From Pseudo-nitzschia pungens (lineage: Eukaryota; Bacillariophyta; Bacillariophyceae; Bacillariales; Bacillariaceae): a stretch of 64,000 bases of DNA. Made by a program: the position numbers and the translations under genes. Below, in pieces: positions 42,281 through 52,218 of this stretch. Each line of letters opens with the position of its first letter. Within the stretch, counting starts at the first letter, position 1. The notes under the pieces were generated by a model. That model saw only the letters and a program-made list of their open reading frames with translations, did not search any database and was not told the origin of the DNA. The stretch spans positions 2,596,501-2,660,500 of the forward strand of contig CM074760.1 in assembly GCA_037355855.1 (NCBI GenBank), in the 5' to 3' direction.

Positions 42281-45047
42281 ATGGTTATTCAGAGTTTGCA
42301 CCAAGGGTGGTCGATTCCATCAGATGGTATCTCTATGATCATGCGACCGGAAGGCATTGCATCGATTTGGAGAAAGACGGTATTCCTCTTGCTTGTTTGG
42401 ATCGCGATTTCTGGAATTCTACCACATCAATTGCAGGCGGAAGCAATGCAAGCGTCTCCGCATCCATTCGTAGTGACACAAGACGGCGAGGACCTTATCC
42501 TGAAGATCAAGGGCGATGAATTCCAGCACTGGGTTACAGATGAAAAGGGTAAGGACGATGTTTTCAGTGTATTATGTTGTAGGAGCAGCGTTCTTACTGT
42601 TGCACGATGCATTATGTACTTTCCGTCACTAATGAATGGCATTCAACTGTCTTCCGTTGCAGACTACACCGTAATTCGAAATGAGGAAGGCTACTACATG
42701 TACGCAGACCTTTCCCTGGATAAGAAAAGCCTAGTGCCAACGGAAGAAAAAGTCGGAAGACATACCACAAAACACCCAAAATCAAAAAATCTTAGACCGG
42801 AAAAGAGAGATAAGGATGAGGACCAAAACCATGGAATCACTTTTGACAGTGAACCAGCAGTAACAACTCCAAGAAAATCAAAGTGGCCAAAACGATGCCA
42901 TAGAGGAGGAATAGACTGTGGCCTTCGCAATGCCAAACGCAGAGAGAAAAAAGACGGTGCCGATACAGTTGTTTTGGAAACGGTGTACGAGCATCATCGC
43001 CGAATGATCTCAATGCCAGCGGTCGGAACCCTCAAGAATCTCGTGGTCTTGCTGATGTTTAACGATCATCAAGATCGGGAGGTTCCATCCAAAAACGATA
43101 TTCATGTCCTCATGAATAACGAAGTCGTCGATGAAGCTCGCGCTCCCACTGGCAGTTTGAAAATGTTGTACTGGCAGAATTCCTACGGACAGCTGACGAT
43201 AGAGTCGGAAATCACGGATTGGATCGTGCTGAGTAACGATGAAAGGCATTATGCAGGAGGAGATTCAGGATTAGGACGGAATAGAATGTTCCATCGGGCG
43301 TTGAGGGAAGCACTCACGAAGCTCGATGACGATGGCTTCGCTTTTGAAAACTTTGATCTGGATATGGACGGTAAAATTGATTCCATTACTTTTTTGACAT
43401 CCGGTTTCGGAGCCGAGTGGGGTGGAAGTAAGATTTATCGCTGCTTGATGCAAATGCTATTGAAGTCGCGTACTCGAAATTCTCTAATTTTGGTTTTCTC
43501 GTTCTTTCTCTCCGTGGATAGTTGGATATGAGGACAGGATCTGGTCACACAAATGGGTTATAACCGGAGGCTGGGAAAGTCAAAATGGTACCCTTGTCAC
43601 GGATTACCATGTCTCTCCTTCGCTGTGGGGAACTAGTGGAAATCAGATCGGGAGGGTGGGGGTTATCGGTCATGGTACGTTACATCTTTTTATCGATGGG
43701 AATATCGTGAATATGTTTTCCGGGGTTTTCAATCCAACCCACTTTATACCAAATCATCACGTTACTTCTCTCTATATTGAAGAAACCGGGCACTTTTTGA
43801 AATTGCCAGATCTATACGATACAGATGGTTCCGGTGCTGGACTCGGGTACTTGTGTTTGATGGCAAACTCGTGGGGTTTCGAGTGAGTGTGCTGTGCATC
43901 CCATGTCAAGCTAGTTCTAGTTGTTTGTCAAGCTTTTTTTTGTCTTACCGTTGTCAACTTTCATTGTACATTTTCAACGTATAGTGGGTCGCAACTCCAC
44001 CCACCTCAAATGAGTGCCTGGTCGAAATTGCAGCTTGGGTGGACGCAGCCAAAAACTCCCTCTGTTGGGGAGGAGAATCTTGTAGCTCAGTCAGAAGTGA
44101 AAGCAACGGCAGAAGCACCGCACCAACTTTATAAGGTAGGTGATGGCGAATATGGGTTCCCACCTGGTGAATACTTTTTGATCGAATTCCGGAAGACAAG
44201 TTGGCTGGAAGGAGGGCTTGCAATTTTTCACATTGATGAGAAAATTGATAGTTACAACAGAGAAGGATACCCTGGTCAAGCGGGAGAGATAATGTGGCCC
44301 ATGAACGGAAACCACTACAAGATTGCATTAACAGCGGCCGACGGGCTCTTCGAGTTGGAGAAGGATATCAACAGAGGAAATTCGAACGATCTATACGGCA
44401 TAGGGCAATCTCTTTTGCCGTCCAACTCTAATTATGGTCCTTATCCCAATACGGACACTTACCAAGATGGGAAGATTGAACGGACCGGGGTAAGAATTTG
44501 TGTCACATCGGGCTCTGAAGGATCATACATGACATTTTTGTTTGCAGATGACAACCCAGCTCAGCCCTGGATGAAACGTTTAAACGAAACCTTCGAGGTG
44601 GAAGTCAGTGAGGCAGTTTCGTTCGGAACGAATGCGACTCTGCTACAACATCAAGTCTGCGATGGATCCTGTGTAAAAATTAAAAACGAGGGAGGAACTG
44701 GCATGTCAGTGAGAGTAAGCATCACGTGCTTGACCGAGCTAATGGTGGAGTTTGCGTTTTTTTCACTTGCTTTCGCGAAAGGAGAAGAACTCATCGTGGA
44801 ATACTCTGTTAACGATGGAGCCGACGACTCATGGATGAACTTGGAGACATGGACAAAGGGTGCTGATGATTCTTTCGGCTTTGTCAACAAGAAATGGTAC
44901 ACGCCATCAGTTCATTTGTCGTTGGAAAACATCGAAGTGCCTAGCAAAGAGGCAGCATACATCACAGTCCGCTTTCGAACCACAGCAAAGAGAAGAATTT
45001 TTGCAAGAATATTTGTCGACAACGTGAAAATCAAAGGATTATTTTAA
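42281..45047 (+). CDS. Secreted M6-family (immune-inhibitor-A-like) zinc metalloprotease
   Basis: Five exons: 42281-42548, 42663-43427, 43522-43674, 43783-43882, 43985-45047; introns of 114, 94, 108 and 102 nt, all GT-AG, phases consistent to a 782-residue product. A signal peptide or signal anchor follows the start ([20 protein letters not shown]); ATGs at 42335 and 42341 are alternative starts nearer to it. A pro-region ([24 protein letters not shown]) and basic stretch precede the catalytic domain: [46 protein letters not shown]. The zinc motif HETGH is created only by splicing: CAT-G ends exon 3 and AA-ACC-GGG-CAC opens exon 4. It is followed by [10 protein letters not shown] and [10 protein letters not shown], then a second ectodomain with [10 protein letters not shown] and HIDEK, and a jelly-roll-like C-terminus. 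Secreted proteolysis is likely; the substrate is unknown. Confidence 0.88.
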
Positions 45048-46241
45048 AATGCTGGTGGTTGCCATGTTGGTTAGCAAACAGTTAGGAAAACTGCTGCCGA
45101 TCCGACATCAGATAGTGTCGCATACAGCTGGGTGCATAGAAACAGAATCACTTTGAGCTACAAGGATACGTTAATACCTAGAGTACCGGTACTACCGTGC
45201 AGTGTGGCATTACTTAATGCAATGAATCCCACTGTGTAATTATGAAGAGACTACTTGTACAGAGATTTGAATGGCAAAAGAGTGGAAGGCAGAAAGTGAA
45301 AAACTAAGGGTTAGTTTTAAAGTTAAAATCTAGAAAGCATGTGAAATGCAAAATAAGGCTACATAATAAACGTTACCATACCGTACCATGGAGACATAGT
45401 CGGCAGAGTAGTAGCAGCGAGAACGAGCACCATCACAGCACGGTAAGAACAGTTCAAAACCCATTAGGAGGAAAAGCAAAATTCTTTGGTTTCGCACTCG
45501 CTTCGCACTCGTTTCGCACCTGTGAATGAAGAGAAGTGGCGATTCTCTTCATTCGATACTGGCCTATCAAATAGCATGGAAGCAACGGGGATGGAGAATA
45601 AATGGTATAGGAGACAGACAATGACAAAACTCAAAAATCGTCCAATACTCTTTATGAAATAGCCCATCGCTGTCGTTTTGAATTTTTAAAGGACTTGAAT
45701 GTGCACGAGGAATGTATAATCTATTTTTCCGTGTTGACAATTCTTGCTTATTGGAAGAAGAAGGGCCCAATCCCATGATGAGGATGATGCTGAAATGGCG
45801 CTGACCATGTAATCAGAACAAGTTCATTCATATGCTCTGCAACCAGTTAGCAACTGAATCTTATAGCATTACAGTCTTTTGTAATAAGTGTCTTTATCTT
45901 TGTGAATATTTCAGTCTACAATGACATTTTTTGCCATATTTTTTGAAACCGACTACTTTGGCATCAATGTGGTTAATTGTTTATCCACAGTTGATGATTA
46001 TTCGTACGAGTCCCAACCCCATCTCATACTTTTTTTAAAAAAAAAAAAAAAGAAATTTGAAAAAAAAAAAATTGCGATTTGCAACATGGATCATTGATCA
46101 TTGATGCCACATCCTCGCACCGTTGATCAATACTGCTATTATTTTGATGCAACCACCACAAAAGGGAACTCAATATCGACTGCCAATATCGACTGCCATC
46201 AAACAAGATTGCCGCTCCTGGTATTTCGAATACCACAAACC
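45048..46241. other. Intergenic spacer
   Basis: Between two plus-strand genes. It ends with A-rich runs at 46035-46070 shortly before the thioredoxin-like gene. Duplicated GCACTCGCTTCGCACTCGTTTCGCAC lies near 45495-45520. No supported gene. Confidence 0.55.
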
Positions 46242-46922
46242 ATGATTTCCATTTCTATTTCTAAGTCATCCACTACTTGCTGGTTGCTTTCTGTCTTGGG
46301 TTTAATGCTCTTGACAGCGTCACCACATGCGATTGCAAATGCTGAATTTGTTACCCTCACCGATCAAACCTTCGAGCATCAAACACAAGCCTCCACTGGG
46401 ATGACCACGGGGAGTTGGCTCGTCCTGTTCGGCATTCCAAACTGCGAGAATTGTGAGAAATTGAAACCAATCCTAAAAGAGCTCGGCGACGATGAAGAAT
46501 TGTACGAGAATGGAATTATCACGGGATCGGTAGACTGCTCGGAAAACTCCGGAGTTTGTTTTCGGTTTTCCACTACCAAATTGCCGGTATTGATGTACCT
46601 TCACAAGAAAAGCTTGTATCGATACCCACGCGACGAAGAATTTGGAACTATGCCTACTCTGGAGGATCTGAAGTCCTTCGTTCTGAGCGATTTTGCACAG
46701 CGATCTGAGGCGGAAGTCATTCCCGAGCCTCCGTCCGCCTTCGAATCCTTGCTGAAACCCGTCATGGTGATCTACGAAAACAATCCTATGGCCGGTTATG
46801 CCATCTTTGGAATGGCGGGCATGATGGGATTCACAATTCTAGTATTGGTGGCGACCTTGATCAAGGGCGGTAGCAATGAAAAGGGAAAGTCCAAAAGCAA
46901 ATCGTCCAAGAAGAACAAATAA
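46242..46922 (+). CDS. Thioredoxin-fold ER membrane protein (TMX/PDI-like)
   Basis: Single exon, 226 residues from ATG 46242, chosen because it opens the signal peptide (CWLLSVLGLMLLTASPHAIA); upstream ATGs in the same frame would bury it. A thioredoxin domain follows (about residues 35-145) with active-site-like C68-x-x-C71 in GIPNCENCEKL and the conserved cis-Pro region KLPVLMYLHKK. A membrane segment lies at about 185-207 (AIFGMAGMMGFTILVLVATL), and the cytosolic tail is Lys-rich and ends KKNK, matching the KKxx ER-retrieval signal. This is the layout of TMX-type transmembrane disulfide isomerases: lumenal thioredoxin fold, one helix, dilysine tail. The CxxC composition (Glu-Asn) is unusual, so redox activity is uncertain. 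Confidence 0.85.
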   Translation: MISISISKSSTTCWLLSVLGLMLLTASPHAIANAEFVTLTDQTFEHQTQASTGMTTGSWLVLFGIPNCENCEKLKPILKELGDDEELYENGIITGSVDCSENSGVCFRFSTTKLPVLMYLHKKSLYRYPRDEEFGTMPTLEDLKSFVLSDFAQRSEAEVIPEPPSAFESLLKPVMVIYENNPMAGYAIFGMAGMMGFTILVLVATLIKGGSNEKGKSKSKSSKKNK

Positions 46923-47365
46923 GTGGGCAGTGGGCAGTCAGTAAAAATCAGAACTATCTTTCGGTTGATGTGATCGGTGTAAGAACCGTAACTAATAGGG
47001 CATACCACAGGCAGAGGAACTATAAACAGCTACAAATCGATTCTGCATTCCTACCTAGAGAGAAGTTTTTTCTTTACCATTCTTGGCACCACACCGTGCT
47101 ATTCACTTCACGCTATCCATTTTTGAACTGATCTATTGCGCTCTATAAAATACGAAGTAATTCTTATGTTCATGTATCTTATTTTCATCTATTTTTAATA
47201 GCGTCTTCCTTTTCTTTGGATTGAAATTGTTTCGAATCTATCAGATCAAAGATATGCTGTGTGCGCGGCGTTGTGTCTACTTTTTTCTTTTCTGTATGAA
47301 ATAATGTAAGTGTTTGATTTCCTTTGCTCCATGCAGTTTTCGAGCTATCGTCCCAACAAAGCATA
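46923..47365. other. Spacer between convergent genes
   Basis: About 440 bases of AT-rich DNA holding the 3' ends of the two flanking genes. Nothing else supported. Confidence 0.55.
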
Positions 47366-48463
47366 TTATTGGACTTTCTTTTGTTTGCTGTGCGGGATCG
47401 TGTTCTGTTGTGCCTCCTCTCCACTTTCTTCCACCAGAGCTTTGACAATCCTTTGTAGCGTCAGTCCCTGCAGAAACCAAGCAATAAATAGATTCGTGTG
47501 AAGGAGTGCGTTGGTCCCTCCAAGGGACCATCCAAAGGTCAGCACTAGCACCGGATACAAGGGTAACAAAAAGGCATTCATGATGAATCCAATGAGCCCC
47601 GGAATCTTGACACCGTTCGTGATCACCGGATGCTCAACAAGGTACAAAATGCCCATGAAATAAAATGTGCAAGGAGTCTGGGTGATCCCGGCGATGAAAA
47701 TGTCGCAAGCCGGTCTCTGGTAGGACACATACCCGCATATGCATGCCATCGTTCCAACTGCTCCGTAACACAACCAATACGAGTCCATGAGACACGGCAT
47801 TTGTTTCAAGAGGGGTGGGCAGTTGGATCGCGACTGAAAAATTCTTAGGCACTCGCTCGCGATCATTCCCATAGCCATCGGAGCCATGTAAACCGTTCCG
47901 ACGCAGATCGTCCAGAGCACCCGAAACGAGAGAGAGTTGCGAGACTCTACCGTGAGAAAAGTATGATGGGCGATTCCCCCAGTACAAACGGATATTGCGT
48001 AGAGAAAAAGCATCACAGCAGATATCCGTGTCAATTTGTTCGCAATGACGGTGTCGGCACGATTTGATGTCCAGAGAATCCAACAACCCATGCCTGCAGT
48101 CATGATCGCCAGAACATAATCGGATCCGTAGGTCCATATGGTATTATCAAACAAAGATATTTTGGGATCATAGTCGTAGAATGCCTTCGGATAAATCTTG
48201 TTGAAAGTTTCTCCTCCCGATACATAAAACGGAAGATTCACAGCAACTATCACCCAGCCTACTCCGTGCAGAATTCCTGTCAATACGGAGGAGGATGAAC
48301 TCGAAGCAGTCGTGGTGTCTCCATAATCTTCCCCGACTCGCGTTTCTCGCAGGCATCGCCGCTCGGTAATGCTATCGTTCGTGTCGTCCGAGTCTGATCC
48401 GTCCGATCCACAAAGGCCCGAATTCACCGACTCCTTTGACAACGCATCTGGGCTGCTGCACAT
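47366..48463 (-). CDS. Polytopic membrane protein, family unknown
   Basis: Single exon, 365 residues. The first about 58 residues are acidic/Ser-rich and cytosol-like (DGSDSDDTNDS, TTTASSSSSS). About eight or nine hydrophobic segments follow, including VLTGILHGVGWVIVAVNLPF, DYVLAIMTAGMGCWILW, VMLFLYAISVCTGGIAHHTF, VLWTICVGTVYMAPMAMGMI, WLCYGAVGTMACICGYVSY, FYFMGILYLV and FIMNAFLLPLYPVLVLTFGW. A GGIAHH motif after the third segment places two His residues near the membrane, which recalls heptahelical hydrolases or ceramidase-like folds, but I cannot support that assignment. The tail is basic (SKQKKVQ). No signal peptide. Confidence 0.8.
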   Translation of the reverse strand: MCSSPDALSKESVNSGLCGSDGSDSDDTNDSITERRCLRETRVGEDYGDTTTASSSSSSVLTGILHGVGWVIVAVNLPFYVSGGETFNKIYPKAFYDYDPKISLFDNTIWTYGSDYVLAIMTAGMGCWILWTSNRADTVIANKLTRISAVMLFLYAISVCTGGIAHHTFLTVESRNSLSFRVLWTICVGTVYMAPMAMGMIASECLRIFQSRSNCPPLLKQMPCLMDSYWLCYGAVGTMACICGYVSYQRPACDIFIAGITQTPCTFYFMGILYLVEHPVITNGVKIPGLIGFIMNAFLLPLYPVLVLTFGWSLGGTNALLHTNLFIAWFLQGLTLQRIVKALVEESGEEAQQNTIPHSKQKKVQ

Positions 48464-49009
48464 GATACTCGTTTCTCACTCGTTTCTCAATTGATTGTAG
48501 TGTAACTAACAATGACTTGCTTGACCTGTCACGATGGAAGCAACTTGTGTTTTTGATAGACGCAATAGTCGAGAGGCAATAGATTCAGTGAGGTTGATGA
48601 CCAAAAGGATTGTTTCCGGATGATGACACCAGGCCAGACGAGCTGTTTTTGGATGAATCTCTCTGTTCTTTCGTTGCTCCGATTTCGGAAGCTTGAGGTG
48701 CGGAAGAAAAGCAACGCGTAGGAGTACCCTTATGGAATCAGCTAGGGTGATGTTTCTCTGTTGTTTCTGACACCTGAGGGGAGGTGCAAGGCGATCTACG
48801 GTCATTCGCTTTTCAGGTAGTGATGGCGTTCGTAGTTTTGGTACGATTCGTGGTAGAGAAGGATTTCAGCACCGAGTCCAGGGCTTTCCGAAGAGCTCCT
48901 GTGACACCACCACTCTTAGATGAGAGTAAAGTTCCAGGGGGCAAAGCCGCTTGGACAGGAGTTTTGATGCCACGCACAATTTTTGTGTTCGATCAAACAA
49001 CATTCAACT

Positions 49010-49104
49010 TACTACGAAATTCCTAACAGCTGTCCTCAAGTCCACGTAGAAATTAGTACATAGGTGCGTAGAACCAACGGACAGCTGTTAGGAATTTTGT
49101 AGTA
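49010..49104. repeat. 26-nt inverted repeat (stem-loop, MITE-like)
   Basis: Left arm 49010-49035 and right arm 49079-49104 are reverse complements with one mismatch, around a 43-nt loop. The core of each arm is CCTAACAGCTGTCC / GGACAGCTGTTAGG. Confidence 0.9.
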
Positions 49105-50037
49105 CACAACTCGGGAACGAAGATGATCGAAACCCAATCACTGCCCAACGTCATCACCTCAAATATTTGATATAAGCCTCTTTCGATGCGACAAACGGTG
49201 AACCAATCAAAAGTCATGTATCGTGTTTGTGATCATGCTTGCTGACACTAACCCAGAAACGTAATCGTGGGAAAGGGCGACAGCAACATAGTATTTTTTG
49301 ATGACACCTTTGTCTGTAGTGATACGTCGTTGACCAACAACGTACAAACCCGTTATTCAAAATACTCCGTGCTTTTAGCGAATTTAAAAAAAAAAATGAT
49401 TCCCACCTCTGTACACTGCACGTGCCAGGACAGACCGATCTGAATAAGCCTCTTAATTAAAAAAGTAATCTTACTTCGTAAGGTTACTGTAAGTGTAAGG
49501 TTACTTCGTAATTTGTACCGAAGTAGTAGTAAGTGGTACCGGTAAGTAAGGCCTTAAGTTAAGGTTTACTATGCTGGTACGATCTTCATCCGTACAATAG
49601 TAGGTATGATCGTTGTAACGATTATCGTACGTCGTAAATCTTACGTACCGATAACCAACTGTTTTGAGTTCTGGATAATATTATGGCGAAAAATACAGTC
49701 ACGGTAACCTTGCGTGCATGGATCAAATGTAGGTACAAGTAAGGTTAAGGTTACTTACTTGTAACCTTACTGGTACGTCAAGATCGAGAAGCCGCATCAG
49801 ATATCTTCCGTAACCTTACTACGAAGTAAGATCTTACTAGTATGTGCTGTCTAACTGGTACCAATGGTAACCTTAACCTTACGTACTGGTGGTTCAATTC
49901 ACGAAGAGTAAGATGTTACCTACAGTGTCTACCACGACCTACTAGTTTGTGCTCTATTAGATTGAGTCCAATGGAGGACTCAGAAATAAATAGTACGAAG
50001 TAATTGAGTAAGGTTACAACCATTAACCTTACTTCCG

Positions 50038-50255
50038 ATTACTACTACTACTAGTAGTCGTAATATTATTACTGCTACTAGCACTACTAGTAGTCCTCTG
50101 CAACTAGTCCTACTACTAGTACTAGTACTAGTAGTACCAGTAGTAAGTGGCGTGGTGCTGTCTCTAAGCAACAACAACAAGCAAAGAAGAATGCCTGCTA
50201 TGCTGATAGCTAGTAGTAGCTACCACTACTACTACTAGCTACTTCTACTAGTAGT
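50038..50255. repeat. Trinucleotide CTA/TAG palindrome field
   Basis: Alternating runs of ACT and AGT triplets joined by ACTAGT and TAGTACTAG, so that the whole stretch is self-complementary at many registers. Confidence 0.8.
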
Positions 50256-50807
50256 ACTAGTAAGTGCTGGTGCTGGTGCTGCTGGTGCTTTCTTGTTACT
50301 ACTACCTCCTCCCAATTATGAAGATGTACTAATAGTAGTAGTAGTTCTGTTTGGTACGCCCCATCTGAGATTCACGACGAGCAAGAGAAGCTTGCTCTGT
50401 ATTCATGCACTCGTCATACTAGACTTTGCGTCCTCCTCGTCCCCATTTCAATTTCATCCTCCTCCTCCTCCTCATCGTCACAGAGAGCGAACGGATACGG
50501 CAAAAAAACAACAACAAATAACTCAAAAGGATACGGTCGATAATTCATGCTGAGTGCTTTGGTTTCGGAATTCCAGAAATTTCATGTTGCTGTGTCTTTT
50601 GGTTCAAATGCTGAAGAAAACTTGCTGCTTGGGGAAAAGGACGAGGTAGTATTAGTCGGGTTGGCAGGTTATATCCATTATGACACGACTGAGGTGAGGA
50701 GTTGAGCAGCAGCAGCAGCAAAAGTTTGAAGCACAAAACGATCATTCTCTTTTCGTCACCAACTGAAGCCATGATAATCGAAATAGGTAGCTGCTTCTAT
50801 TATGGAA

Positions 50808-51265
50808 TCACGTACGTTCACCCGTAAGTTCACCATCGGTTTGCGTTTCAACTTCTTTTGTTTGAAATGTTTCGGAGTTTTGGCGCCTACGATGACAAGG
50901 TTTCTTTTTGATTGGGCAGATGTGCCCTTTCAATGGCACGTTGCACTGTATCGAAGAGAATGTTAAACGGCACGGAAAGAATGAGAGAATCAGTCCGTCT
51001 CTGCCCTTGTAGGAATAAATCTCCTCGTTTGGCCTTGTCACTGTCCGACATCAAATGGTATTCTCTCATGCTGAAAGTGAGTGCTCACCTCCTTGCACAT
51101 GTATGATCCTCGCTTTTTCCCCATGATTGGAGAATCATTAGCAGTACTAGTACTACTAGTTTCGATGAGATCATCATCGTCGGAACCGATATCGCCCAGA
51201 TCGAGGTGGTTGAATGCATCAATAGTAATGTGTGTCGTGTGTGATGTGGATGGTGGTTGTGACAT
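50808..51265 (-). CDS. Small spliced protein with Cys/His zinc-binding-like motif
   Basis: Two exons on the minus strand: 51265-51089 and 50945-50808, joined in phase 0 across a 143-nt intron (AAGGAG|GTGAGC, CGATACAG|TGC), giving 104 residues. The start has an ACC-ATG context. The N-terminus is acidic/Ser-rich (LGDIGSDDDDLIETSSTSTA). The splice creates YMCKECNVPLKGHICPIKKK followed by P-C-H-R-R-R: Cys-x2-Cys, a G-H-x-C-P turn and further Cys/His, like short zinc knuckles of the C-x-x-C-x-x-x-K-K-G-H-x-C-P type that I associate with plant and stramenopile regulators. No family name can be given. Basic RRRQ suggests a nuclear location. Neither exon alone reads as a convincing protein; the join makes it. 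Confidence 0.62.
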
Positions 51266-51906
51266 GGTGAAGTTGTCGGGTGGTAAGTGTGCGCTGAGAA
51301 TTCTACGAAGATTCCATTAATTGCAAATCATGAAATACTAGTCCATGCTGTTCCGTACGTCCGATTACTTCTTTGACGTTTCAGGCCTGGTTCACTCGAC
51401 GCTGCTACGGTCTCACGAATGAACACACCCAACCAAGCCTTTCGGTAGAGATTACTTACTCGATCAATATCACGAGAACTTGTGATTTGATTGGATTGTT
51501 TTGGATGGATATTGAACAATCTACTGGAGTTGAAATTTTGGAAACTTATGGAGTAACATGAATTGAAGACAAGTTCTGAAAAACGATGCTGCGTTTGTTC
51601 TCAGTTACACTCATTGATAGAAGCTTCAAGATCTGGAGAGTGTCCCATGAAATCATTGTTTTTATTGGACAATTGAAAATTTCAAATTTGTCGCAGTCAG
51701 TACTAAATAACACTTTTAGATAGAAGTACTCCGTGGAACTGGATTTTGTGGTTTGTGTTATACTTCATGGTACCAGTAATTGCAAAAGTGGATCGTTCTA
51801 CTATACTAATATGGCTAATTCGATAATTCACCCATAATTCACAACCTCCGAACGTTGAAGAACACCCTCCAAGCAACATTGAACAATTCTTATTTCAGTG
51901 GTAACG
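51266..51906. other. Divergent spacer
   Basis: 5' regions of the small Cys-motif gene (-) and the six-Cys secreted protein (+). TATTTCAG at 51891-51898 could be a 3' splice site for a leader exon of the latter. No other supported feature. Confidence 0.5.
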
Positions 51907-52218
51907 ATGAAGTTCATCAGAAACGCCGTGCCCTTCCTTTTTCTATTTCCAATTATCCTCTCTCTACTGTCTGGTACCATCATGATTGAGGCGGGTCCCA
52001 TCATGGCCGGTTCTGCGGTAGCTGCGTGTTACACTGCATGCAACACTGGTTATGTGACTTGCATGGCAAGTTCTGGCTTGGTAGCCGGTACGACTGGACC
52101 AGTTGGTTGGTACGCTTGGTTGACTAGTGCTGCAGCCGGTTGCTCCGCTGTCCAGGCCGCATGCATGACCGCCTGCACCGCGGGTGGTCTCGCAACAACT
52201 GTTACACCCACCCCTTAG
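51907..52218 (+). CDS. Small secreted six-cysteine protein, Zys3-like pattern
   Basis: 103 residues from ATG 51907 (the frame is open to a GTG at 51898). Residues 1-29 are a signal peptide (FIRNAVPFLFLFPIILSLLS). The mature part begins GPIMAGSAVAACYTACNTGY and has exactly six Cys in a mirror-symmetric spacing: C-x3-C-x6-C, a Gly/Ala/Trp-rich middle, then C-x6-C-x3-C. It ends in a short TPTP tail. This G-P-I-x-x-G, C-x-x-x-C-N, A-A-x-x-G and C-x-x-x-C layout resembles the small Cys-rich proteins related to Chlamydomonas zygote protein Zys3, found in algae and fungi, whose molecular role is not established. The assignment is by pattern only. Possibly helical-hairpin with three disulfides. Confidence 0.72.
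   Translation: MKFIRNAVPFLFLFPIILSLLSGTIMIEAGPIMAGSAVAACYTACNTGYVTCMASSGLVAGTTGPVGWYAWLTSAAAGCSAVQAACMTACTAGGLATTVTPTP

Larger units (their letters stand above)
48464..50807. other. Intergenic spacer with inverted repeat and dense word clusters
   Basis: Contains the 26-nt inverted repeat at 49010-49104, a very dense block of AAGGTTAC, GTAACCTTA, TACCGGTA and TACGAAGTA words (49465-49915), and a TAG/CTA trinucleotide palindrome region (50038-50255). ORFs at 48506-48805, 50293-50553 and 50545-50772 are not supported. Confidence 0.6.

Noticed and set aside
50545..50772. 75-codon minus-strand ORF just 3' of the small Cys-motif gene
   Set aside because: Poly-Leu comes from an AGC simple repeat; no splice signal connects it and no domain is visible.
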